From: Kitasatospora xanthocidica
GTDB taxonomy: Bacteria; Actinomycetota; Actinomycetes; Streptomycetales; Streptomycetaceae
Reading direction: 5' to 3'
Length of the DNA stretch: 64,000 bases
NCBI RefSeq assembly: GCF_014656195.1
Contig: NZ_BNBY01000021.1
Coordinates: 98,193-162,192, forward strand
In this document: piece after piece, positions 8,156 to 15,250 of the stretch
Numbering within the stretch: position 1 is the first letter of the stretch
Layout: every line of letters begins with the position of its first letter
Notes under the pieces: model-generated
Told to the model about the DNA's origin: nothing
What the model saw: only the letters and a program-made list of their open reading frames with translations
Databases searched by the model: none
Position numbers and translations under genes: made by a program

Positions 8156-9853
8156 TCAGACGGCCCACTGCTGGTTGGTCTGGCCGTTGCAGGTCCACAG
8201 GTCGATCAGGGCGCCGTTGGCGGTGGACTTGGCGGTGACGTCGAGGCAGAGTCCGGACTGGGCGCTGGTGACGGTGCCGTCCGCGTTCACCTTCCACTGC
8301 TGGTTCGCCTGGTCGTTGCAGGTCCAGATCTCGACCTTGGTGCCGGGCGCGGTCTGGCCGTCGTACGCGTCCAGGCACATCCGGGTGCCGCCCGAGGTGA
8401 CGGTCAGCTGGCCGGAGGCGGTGCGGGTCCAGGTCTGGTTCGGCTGGCCGTTGCAGTCCCAGATCTGCAGCTGGGTGCCCGGGGTGGTGGTCGAGTTCGG
8501 CACGTCCAGGCACTTGCCCGCCCCGACCGCGCGCACCGGGCCGGTCCGGTCCGTTCCGCCGCTGGTGCCGCCCGCGACGCGGAACATGGTGGTGCCGTGC
8601 GCCGGAACCGAGGCGCTGATGGTGCCGGTGGTGGTCGACGTCGCGCCGGACCACAGGTCGGTGAGGCTGTAGCCGGCGGCGCCGGTCTTCCCGATCGCGG
8701 CGGCGGAGGTGCTGATGGTCGCGGTCGATCCGGTCTCGTTGAACAGGGCCACCGAGACGTCACCGTTCGCCAGCGGCTTGGCCAGTACGTCGAGGCCGCC
8801 GGCGGAGGACACCAGGGTGCCCTGCTTGCCGAGCGGGTCCTGGTCCACCGCGATCACCCGGGCATTGGTGAGCGTGGCCAGGGTGGCCGGGCTGGCAGAG
8901 ACGATGTTGGTACCCGCGATCAGCGGGGCCGCCATCTCCGCCCACAGGCTGAACTCCGAGCGGGCCTCGGTGTCGGTGAGCGGGCCGTTGCCGACCTCCA
9001 GCATGTCCGGGTCGTTCCAGTGACCGGGCCCGGCGTAGGCGGCCAGGTTCACGTTGCTGTGGAAGATCGACAGCATGCTGGAATAGCTGGCGTTGATGTC
9101 GCCGGTGGTGCGCCAGCTGTTGCCGACGCCCGCGCCCCAGGTCCACACACTGTCCTCGCCCCAGATGGACATGTTGAACAGGATGGGCCGGCCGGTCGCG
9201 GCCAGCGCGTCGCGCATCGTGGTGTACCGGGCCTGCGTGGGCGCCTTGTTGCCGTTGGGACAGGTGTTCAGCCAACAGCCGGGCCCCGCATAGCAGTTGT
9301 CGTACTTGAGATAGTCCACGCCCCAGGCGGCGAAGCTCTGCGCGTCCGTGGTCTCGTGGCCCAGGCTGCCCGGGAAGCCGGCGCAGGTCTGCAGTCCGGC
9401 GTCCTCGTAGATGCCCAGCTTCAACCCCAGCGAGTGGACGTAGTCGGCGGTGCCCTTGATCCCGTCCGGGAACTTGGTCGGATCGGGCACCAGGCGCCCG
9501 TCGGAACCCCGGGAGTGGGTCATCCAGCAGTCGTCGATGTTGACGTACTCGTACCCGGCGCTCTGCATGCCGTTGTTGTGCATGGCCGACGCCGTGCTCT
9601 TGATCAGTGACTCGGAGACGTTGCAGCCGTAGGCGTTCCAGTCGTTGAAGCCCATCGGCGGCGTGGCCGCCAGACCGTTGCCCACGGCTGCGGGCACCGG
9701 GGTCGCGCCCACGGCCGCGGCCGGCGGGGCCGCGCCCAGGGAGAGCAGCGGAATCGCCAAGGACAGGAGTAACGCCGAGAGGACGCAGGCGAGCGTCCTC
9801 CGCAGCCGTGGGCGCGCCGGTGGTCGGGTGGCGCGCGGGTCCGCGTGGAGCAT
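8156..9853 (-). CDS. Secreted GH27 alpha-galactosidase with CBM13
   Basis: 565 residues. A twin-Arg-rich start (RPRLRR) is followed by a long hydrophobic signal segment and AAAVG. The GH27 barrel follows: PPMGFNDWNAYGC, YEYVNIDDCW, YLKYDNC (nucleophile Asp185), SWRTTGDI (acid/base Asp252) and HWNDPDMLEVGNG. Next is a beta-sandwich domain, then at residues ~440-565 a ricin-type CBM13 with three QxW repeats. It hydrolyses terminal alpha-1,6-galactose from galactomannan or melibiose-type sugars. ATG 9853 is preceded by a full AGGAGG, 7 bases away. The upstream region carries a LacI-type palindrome at 10101. Confidence 0.92.
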   Translation of the reverse strand: MLHADPRATRPPARPRLRRTLACVLSALLLSLAIPLLSLGAAPPAAAVGATPVPAAVGNGLAATPPMGFNDWNAYGCNVSESLIKSTASAMHNNGMQSAGYEYVNIDDCWMTHSRGSDGRLVPDPTKFPDGIKGTADYVHSLGLKLGIYEDAGLQTCAGFPGSLGHETTDAQSFAAWGVDYLKYDNCYAGPGCWLNTCPNGNKAPTQARYTTMRDALAATGRPILFNMSIWGEDSVWTWGAGVGNSWRTTGDINASYSSMLSIFHSNVNLAAYAGPGHWNDPDMLEVGNGPLTDTEARSEFSLWAEMAAPLIAGTNIVSASPATLATLTNARVIAVDQDPLGKQGTLVSSAGGLDVLAKPLANGDVSVALFNETGSTATISTSAAAIGKTGAAGYSLTDLWSGATSTTTGTISASVPAHGTTMFRVAGGTSGGTDRTGPVRAVGAGKCLDVPNSTTTPGTQLQIWDCNGQPNQTWTRTASGQLTVTSGGTRMCLDAYDGQTAPGTKVEIWTCNDQANQQWKVNADGTVTSAQSGLCLDVTAKSTANGALIDLWTCNGQTNQQWAV

Positions 9854-10100
9854 GTGGTCGCCTCCTGATGGAGTGGTGGGGGAGGTGTCTGTTTCTCGCG
9901 GTTCGGCATTCACCCAGGATCTACGTGAGCATGACAAACGCGTTTTCGGTGAATGGCCGCACGGTTGCGGAGCGGGGACTCCGAGAAGACTCGATCGGGC
10001 GACGAGGTCGCCGCGTGAAGAAATGGAGGAATGCGCGCCGGTGTTTCCGGTGTGACTTCCCTGGCATATCGGGGCGGCGAATCCGGACCGGATCTCCGGT

Positions 10101-10116
10101 TGTTAGCGCTAACAAT
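10101..10116. promoter_or_regulatory. LacI-type palindromic operator upstream of GH27
   Basis: TTGTTAGCGCTAACAA is a perfect 16-bp palindrome of the LacI/GalR operator type, 248 bp upstream of the GH27 start. Almost the same site precedes the GH43 gene at 38420. No LacI-family regulator is encoded in the window. The rest of the 9854-10355 gap shows only this site and the terminator at 10261. Confidence 0.7.
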
Positions 10117-10260
10117 CACTCGTAAAAAAGATCACCGAGGTGAATGTCCCCGGCGTCGGCCAATGGGAGCTTCCAATACCCCGCCCGCAGTGTCAACCCT
10201 TCTTGCAACAATGCGGCGCCGCTCGGTGGGCCTGAATCGCCCCGGGCTCGGTGGAGATTT

Positions 10261-10296
10261 CACCGGCGTACTCGCACCGGTGCGAGTACGCCGGTG
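10261..10296 (-). terminator. Terminator of the flavin reductase/RiPP minus-strand operon
   Basis: A perfect 36-bp palindrome: CACCGGCGTACTCGCACC joined directly to its own reverse complement GGTGCGAGTACGCCGGTG. It lies 60 bp past the flavin reductase stop and would form a very stable hairpin with a tight loop. Confidence 0.8.
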
Positions 10297-10355
10297 GGGC
10301 AACGCGGGAAGCCCGCCAGGCTGATCCCGCATCGGTGCCACACGGCCCTACCGGC

Positions 10356-10907
10356 TCACGCACGTGCCGATCCCACGGCCAGGCACTGGTAGTGGCTCTC
10401 GAAGTGCACCAGGGGGTCGGCGGCGCCGTTCCGGTCGCACCACACGGGCTGCCCCAGCACGAGCAGGTGGTCGGCGGCGGCGACGGTGCGCTCGACCCGG
10501 CACACCAGGGCCGCCATCGCCTCGTCGATCACCGGGACGTCCCGGACCAGCCGGTGGCCGATCCCGGTGAACCGCTGCTCGGCCGGTGCGGTGGCGAACC
10601 GGTCGGCCAGGTCCTGGTGACGGCGGCCGAGGAGGTTGATGCCGAAGGCACCCTGGCCGGTGATCGCGGCCAGGGTGCTGCTGCTCCGGTACAGCGACAC
10701 CAGCACGAGCGGCGGGCTGAGCGAGACCGAGGTGAAGGAGCTGGCCGTGCAACCGGTCGGCCGGCCCTGGGCCGTGGCGGTGACCAGGGCGACCCCCGTG
10801 GCCCAGCGGCGCATGACGCTCCGCAGGGCCGGTCCGGTGACGGCCGGGGTCTCCGGCCGGGGCGTCGCCGGACCGGTCACGGTGCCGGGATCCGGCCCGG
10901 CCGTCAC
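10356..10907 (-). CDS. Flavin reductase-like FMN-binding protein
   Basis: 183 residues of the flavin reductase/HpaC-like split-barrel family: RSVMRRWATGVALVTATAQG, TGCTASSFTSVSLSPPLVLV, FGINLLGRRHQDLADRF, and C-terminal LVHFESHYQCLAVG. Such proteins reduce FMN or FAD with NAD(P)H for a partner flavoenzyme. The start overlaps the TPR-gene stop (ATGA, 10904-10907), so translation is coupled and it belongs to the RiPP operon. The partner is unknown; the LanD-type flavoprotein across the divergent promoter is the only other flavin protein in the cluster. It is the last gene before the terminator. Confidence 0.88.
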   Translation of the reverse strand: MTAGPDPGTVTGPATPRPETPAVTGPALRSVMRRWATGVALVTATAQGRPTGCTASSFTSVSLSPPLVLVSLYRSSSTLAAITGQGAFGINLLGRRHQDLADRFATAPAEQRFTGIGHRLVRDVPVIDEAMAALVCRVERTVAAADHLLVLGQPVWCDRNGAADPLVHFESHYQCLAVGSARA

Positions 10908-13063
10908 GGCACCCTCACCGGATCCGCGACCTCGTTCGGCGGGCTCGCGGCCGACTCGGCTGCCGCCAGGTCCGCCTGATGGGCCGTCGGATCACCCAGC
11001 GCGAGGTGGCATTCGGCGCGCTGTCGCAGCAGGTCGGCCCGGTCGGCGCCGGGCAGCAGCAGTGCGGCGGTGTAGTCGCGGCGGGCCGACTCCCAGTCAC
11101 CGGCGCTCTGGTGGACGTAGCCACGGTTGTAGAGCAGGTCCGGATTGTCGGCCTCGATCGTCAGCGCCCGGGTGAGGTCCGCGACCGCGGTGCGGTGGTC
11201 GCCCGTTTCCAGGACCAGGGCCGCGCGGTTGGCCAGCGCGCTCACCAGGTCCGGCTCGGCGGTGAGCGCCAGGTCGAAGTCGCGCAGCGCCTCCTGGTCG
11301 GCGCCCGCGTCCAGCGCCAGCAGCCCCCGGGCGCACAACAGGCGGGCGTCGCCCGGATGGTGGCGCAGCCCCTCCTCGACCTGGGTCAGCGAGCCCGCCG
11401 CGTCGCCCTGCTCCCGCAGCAGGCTGGCGAGGTTGATCCGGGCGTCCAGCTCGTCGGGTTCCAGGTCGAGCACGTACGACAGGTCCGCGATCGCGCCCGC
11501 CAGGTCGCCCAGTTCCAGGCGCAGGTCGGCCCGGTTGTAGTGCATCTCCCAGAACGGCGCGGCGAAGGTGATCGACTCGCTGTAGTCGGCCAGCGCGCCG
11601 GGCAGGTCGCCCATCCGGCGCCGCAGGTCGGCCCGGTCGAAGTAGTAGTCCGGGTAGTTGGGATCCAGCTCGATGACGGTGTCGATGTCGGCCAGCGCCT
11701 CCTCCAGCCGGCCGAGCACCGTGTACACCCGGCCCCGGTTGTGCACCAGCACGGAGCGGTGCAAGCGGTGCTTCTCGGCGGGGAGTTCGCGGTCGATGTC
11801 GGCCAGACCGGTGCTGACCAGGCGCAGCGCCTCGGCCGGGTTGCCCAGCTGGAGCTCCACCAGGGCCAGGCCGTTGCGGTTGAAGACCGACTGGAAGACG
11901 CGCTGGTCGTGGTCCGGCAGCAGGGAGGCCATCGCGAGCACGTTGTTCAGGTGGGCCTTGGCCAGCTGGTGGTCCTTGTGCTCGGCCGGGTAGTAGCGGG
12001 TGTAGAGCATGGCGAGGGCGTAGCCGGAGAAGATGTGCAGCATCGGCTGGTCGAACATGGCGCGCAGCTCGATGTAGCGCCGTTCGGCCTCCTCCGGCCG
12101 GCCGAGGATCGACAGCGCGGTGGTGACCTTGGTGCCTAGCATCCAGTACTTCCGGGGGTCCTCGGCCGGGTCCATCAGGGCCGTGCCACGTCCGGCCACG
12201 TCGAGCAGCGCGTGGTAGAAGCCCATCGAGACCAGGTACTCGGCGGCTTCGAGGAACGCGTCGGCGGCGGCTTCCCGGTCGCTGCCGTGCTCCAGGTGAT
12301 AGAGGATCGCCCCGAGGCACAGGCTCCAGTCTCCGCCGCGGCGCAGCTCGGCCGCCCGCCGGTCGTGCAGTCGGGCCCGCTCGGCGGCGTCGAGGCGGCG
12401 GTAGGCGGCTTGTTCGGCGGGGTCGTGGGAGGTGCCGTCGGACTCGACGTAGGCCAGGGCCGACTTGTGACGGTCCGTCAGGTCTTCGTGCTCGCCGGGT
12501 TGTCGGGCGAGGGTGTGGGCGAGGGTGTGGGTGGCGTGGGCGGCGAGAGCCGTGGTGAGTTCGGGGATCAGGTCGGCGCCGCCGGTGTGCACGGTGACCG
12601 TCACCAGGTCCGGCAGGGCCCGGCGCAGCAGGATGGAGAGGAACTCCTGGTCGGTGTGATCGGCCTCGTCGACCCGGTCGAAGCGCAGGGCCAGCGCGTG
12701 GCCGCGCCCGCGGGCGTGGCCGTGCAGGAACTCGATGATGCCGTGGGCGAGACGGCGGGTGCGCTTCGCCGGGTAGAGGCGGGTGCGCTCGTTGGGCACG
12801 GCCAGTGAGGTGAGGGTCTGCGGTCCGGCGCCGATCAGGTCCTTGAGTTCCGGAGCGGCGGACAGGATTTCGACGGCGTGGTGCGCCACGAGCTCCGGGC
12901 GGGCCCGGTGCGCGTCCGGCACCAGTGCGCGCAGCAGGGTGCCCAGACCGGTGTACGGTCCGCGCAGCCGCCGGTGGCAGTCGGCTCGGGCGTCGTACCG
13001 GTCGTCGTACCGGTCGTCGTGCGCGGTGCCTTCGGGCTGGACGCGCCAGGTGTGGGAGGTCAC
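10904..13063 (-). CDS. TPR-repeat protein of the RiPP cluster
   Basis: 719 residues, GTG start with AAAGGA upstream. Residues ~1-200 look like a degenerate signalling-ATPase-like region (RGPYTGLGTLLRALVPDAHR) without a P-loop. Residues ~240-700 are a run of tetratricopeptide-like helix pairs, clearest at LGRLEEALADIDTVIELDPN, GDLAGAIADLSYVLDLEPDE and ADQEALRDFDLALTAEPD. No signal peptide or membrane segment. It begins about 30 bp after the M50 gene and is coupled to the flavin reductase. It may scaffold or sense the modification machinery; that is a guess. I do not recognise a named family for the N-terminal part. Confidence 0.85.
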   Translation of the reverse strand: MTSHTWRVQPEGTAHDDRYDDRYDARADCHRRLRGPYTGLGTLLRALVPDAHRARPELVAHHAVEILSAAPELKDLIGAGPQTLTSLAVPNERTRLYPAKRTRRLAHGIIEFLHGHARGRGHALALRFDRVDEADHTDQEFLSILLRRALPDLVTVTVHTGGADLIPELTTALAAHATHTLAHTLARQPGEHEDLTDRHKSALAYVESDGTSHDPAEQAAYRRLDAAERARLHDRRAAELRRGGDWSLCLGAILYHLEHGSDREAAADAFLEAAEYLVSMGFYHALLDVAGRGTALMDPAEDPRKYWMLGTKVTTALSILGRPEEAERRYIELRAMFDQPMLHIFSGYALAMLYTRYYPAEHKDHQLAKAHLNNVLAMASLLPDHDQRVFQSVFNRNGLALVELQLGNPAEALRLVSTGLADIDRELPAEKHRLHRSVLVHNRGRVYTVLGRLEEALADIDTVIELDPNYPDYYFDRADLRRRMGDLPGALADYSESITFAAPFWEMHYNRADLRLELGDLAGAIADLSYVLDLEPDELDARINLASLLREQGDAAGSLTQVEEGLRHHPGDARLLCARGLLALDAGADQEALRDFDLALTAEPDLVSALANRAALVLETGDHRTAVADLTRALTIEADNPDLLYNRGYVHQSAGDWESARRDYTAALLLPGADRADLLRQRAECHLALGDPTAHQADLAAAESAASPPNEVADPVRVP

Positions 13064-13093
13064 GGGTTTTCCTTTCGTGAGTGCGCGGGCGGG

Positions 13094-14239
13094 TCACGCG
13101 GCGGCGCGGCGTTGCCTGCGGCCGACCAGCAGGGGCAGCACGACGACCTGGACGACGATGACGAGCAGGGCGACGGCGGCGTCCCAGAGCCGGCCGTCGC
13201 CCAGCGAGCGGTGCGCGATGCCGTCGGCGAGTCGTCGGGCGAACGTCACGGCCGGCAGGACGACGGTGATCACGGCGGTGACCAGCAGGACGGCGGTGCC
13301 GATCGCGGTCAGCAGGGCGTACCAGGGGGCCAGTGCCCGCTCCCGCGCCGTCCAGCGGTCCTCCGCCCAGTCGCCCCGGCCCAGGCGGTGGCGCAGATAG
13401 GCCGAACCCACCTCGTGCAGGTCGGCGCAGCCCAGGGCCGTGGCGAGGACGTAGTAGAGGTCGGTGCGCAGGAAGATCAGGAACTGCCAGGCCAGCCGGG
13501 GCAGGATCACGTACGCCACGGCGAGGGCGAGCCGCCCGGCCCAGGACGGTCCGGTCGCGAGGTCGGCCGCCGCCGCGAGGGTGAGCGCGCCGAAGAGCAC
13601 GACCTCGCCGAGCATCCCGGCCAGGAAGGGCAGGTAGCGCTGCGCGGGCCGCACACCGAACAGCGCGTTGAGCCGGGTCTCGAAGACCACGAAGTAGAGC
13701 CGCCGCCCGACGCCCAGGCCGGTGGGCAGGCCGAGCCTGCGGCCGGCCAGGACGTGCCAGCCCTCGTGCCAGAGCATGAGTGGCATCTGCAGCGCGGCGA
13801 GGGTCACCTCCACCGCGACCAGGGACGGGACGAAGAACAGGTTCCGGGTGTGCGGCTGCAGTCGGGGCTCGTGGATCATCGCCGCGATCGCCAGTGCGGT
13901 GATCAGCGCGTAGCAGCCCCAGGCGAGCGGCGAGAACATGGCACGTCCCCAGGCCTGGAGGCGTACGGGCACGGGCTCGGCGGCGGCGCCGGGCTCGTGG
14001 ACGAAGCCGAGATCGCGCATGGTCTCGATGAAGTCGGCCAGGTCGACCGGCTCTCCGTAGGCCGCTTCGTACCAGGCGGCGGCCTCGGCGGGCGGCATGC
14101 CGTCGGCCAGGCGTCGCAGCAGCGCCGCGCCGTCCTCCGGGAGCAGCGCGAAGGACCCGGTGTCGGGCCGGCCCACCAGCGTGCCGTCGCGTTCGGTGAC
14201 GAAGGTGAGCGGATGGAACGCGAGGTCGGCGGTCGCCAT
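13094..14239 (-). CDS. PqqD-like domain fused to M50-type membrane zinc protease
   Basis: 381 residues. Residues ~5-82 resemble the PqqD/RiPP-recognition fold (FHPLTFVTERDGTLVGRPDT, LLPEDGAALLRRLADG, VDLADFIETMRDLGFVHEPG). Several transmembrane helices follow. Zinc motif HEGWH is at residues 158-162 in LMLWHEGWHVLAGRRLG, and the likely third ligand is Asp260 in FLRTDLYYVLATALGCADL. This is a site-2-protease-like architecture. ATG 14239 has GAGGGAG upstream; the frame is open another 96 bp without a ribosome site. Together with the adjacent 25-residue precursor, the inferred job is to bind the precursor by its beta-strand-like N-terminus and cut it or carry it at the membrane. Confidence 0.85.
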   Translation of the reverse strand: MATADLAFHPLTFVTERDGTLVGRPDTGSFALLPEDGAALLRRLADGMPPAEAAAWYEAAYGEPVDLADFIETMRDLGFVHEPGAAAEPVPVRLQAWGRAMFSPLAWGCYALITALAIAAMIHEPRLQPHTRNLFFVPSLVAVEVTLAALQMPLMLWHEGWHVLAGRRLGLPTGLGVGRRLYFVVFETRLNALFGVRPAQRYLPFLAGMLGEVVLFGALTLAAAADLATGPSWAGRLALAVAYVILPRLAWQFLIFLRTDLYYVLATALGCADLHEVGSAYLRHRLGRGDWAEDRWTARERALAPWYALLTAIGTAVLLVTAVITVVLPAVTFARRLADGIAHRSLGDGRLWDAAVALLVIVVQVVVLPLLVGRRQRRAAA

Positions 14240-14358
14240 GGTCTCTCCCTCGGAGGGGTGCGGGCCGCTCGGACGGGTGCGGCCCGCTCGGGCGGGTGCG
14301 GCGGTACGAGCCCGGGCCCGCGTGCTGTGCCGCACGCGGGCCCGGGGGTGTCACCGGG

Positions 14359-14436
14359 TCAGCAGACCGTGAGGATGTAGGACGCCGGCGAGGTGAGCTT
14401 GATGGAACCGGTCTTGCGCACAGTGATCTTCTTCAT
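14359..14436 (-). CDS. 25-residue RiPP precursor peptide ending in Cys
   Basis: A tiny gene, 25 codons plus TGA. It starts MKKITVRKTGSIKL and ends TSPASYILTVC, with the only Cys as the last residue. ATG 14436 has AAGGGAG 7 bases upstream; an 88-residue in-frame extension exists but has no such site. The N-terminal half alternates charged and hydrophobic residues like a beta strand, as expected for binding to a PqqD-like domain. The C-terminal half holds Ser16, Ser19, Thr15, Thr23 and Cys25, giving S-x2-S-x5-C, close to the labionin/avionin spacing, and T-x-C. With LanM and LanD encoded across a 192-bp divergent gap, it is the likely substrate. No sequence homologue could be checked. Confidence 0.75.
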   Translation of the reverse strand: MKKITVRKTGSIKLTSPASYILTVC

Positions 14437-14628
14437 GGTTCGACTCCCTTGATGAAGAGGCGGGTTGGCGCCGCCCGCCCTGGAGGCGGATCGGCGAGTC
14501 CGACGATGGCACGGCGCCCGGTGGGCGGACATGGGTAGTCGGTCCCCGTCTTCCTGCCGGGAGCCGGGACGGAAAACGGGGGCCCGATCCCCATACCGGG
14601 GCGGCCGGGCTCGGACACCATCCATGAC

Positions 14629-15195
14629 ATGCGAAACGACGCCCTCTCCGTGATCGCCTGCGGCTCGATCGCGGCCAAGGACCTGCCGAGCTACCTCGTC
14701 TTCCTCCGCCAGGAGATCGACCTGCCGTTACGGGTCCTGCTGACCGCGAGCGCCGCGCGCTTCGTCCAGCCCCAGGTACTGGCCTGGCACGCGGACGAGG
14801 TGTACGTCGCCGACGACCCGGCCCTCAACCCCACCGAGTTCGCGCACCGCTCGCTCGGCCTGGTGGTGCTGCCCGCCACCGCCAACACCCTGGCCGCGGC
14901 GGCACTCGGGCTGGCCGCCACGCCGGCCCAGACGGTCCTGCTGGCCCACGAGCGGCCCGCACTGTTCTTCCCGAACATGAACGGCTCGATGTGGCGCAAG
15001 CCCGCGACCCGGCGTCATGTCAGCACGCTGCGCGCCGACGGCCACACCGTGGTCGAGCCGACCGAGCGCGAGATGTTCCTGCTCTGGCAGAAGGAGAACG
15101 GCGTCGGGCCCGCCATGCCGGGGCCGGACGAGGCCGCCGAGACGGTCGTGACGTGGCTGGAGGAAGCCCTCAACGGCGACGACGAGTCGGCCTAG
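14629..15195 (+). CDS. LanD-type (HFCD) cysteine decarboxylase flavoprotein
   Basis: 188 residues, a homo-oligomeric flavin-containing Cys decarboxylase. Diagnostic features: SAARFV near residue 41, active-site His73 in EFAHRSLG, PATANT at 82-87 (variant of PASANT), and PNMNGSMW at 115-122 (PxMNxxMW). The family oxidatively decarboxylates a C-terminal peptidyl Cys with FMN, giving an enethiol that cyclises onto a dehydrated Ser/Thr. It is the first plus-strand gene, facing the precursor whose last residue is Cys. No Shine-Dalgarno site is visible before ATG 14629, so translation may be leaderless. Confidence 0.9.
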   Translation: MRNDALSVIACGSIAAKDLPSYLVFLRQEIDLPLRVLLTASAARFVQPQVLAWHADEVYVADDPALNPTEFAHRSLGLVVLPATANTLAAAALGLAATPAQTVLLAHERPALFFPNMNGSMWRKPATRRHVSTLRADGHTVVEPTEREMFLLWQKENGVGPAMPGPDEAAETVVTWLEEALNGDDESA

Positions 15196-15202
15196 GGTCC
15201 CC

Positions 15203-15232
15203 CTTGATCGGATCGGCCTTGATCGGATCGGC
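15203..15232. repeat. 15-bp tandem repeat before the LuxR-type gene
   Basis: CTTGATCGGATCGGC occurs twice with no spacing (15203-15217, 15218-15232) in the 55 bp between the decarboxylase stop and the LuxR-type regulator start. GATCGGATCGG inside each unit makes GATC half-sites at regular spacing, so it could be a binding array for the regulator. Function not established. Confidence 0.6.
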
Positions 15233-15250
15233 AGACCGGAGGGGAGCACG

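Noticed and set aside
13094..14354. A minus-strand frame through the TPR and protease genes giving a 1085-residue Arg/Pro-rich product
   Set aside because: Composition is typical of a shifted frame in GC-rich DNA, and the two real genes explain the region fully.
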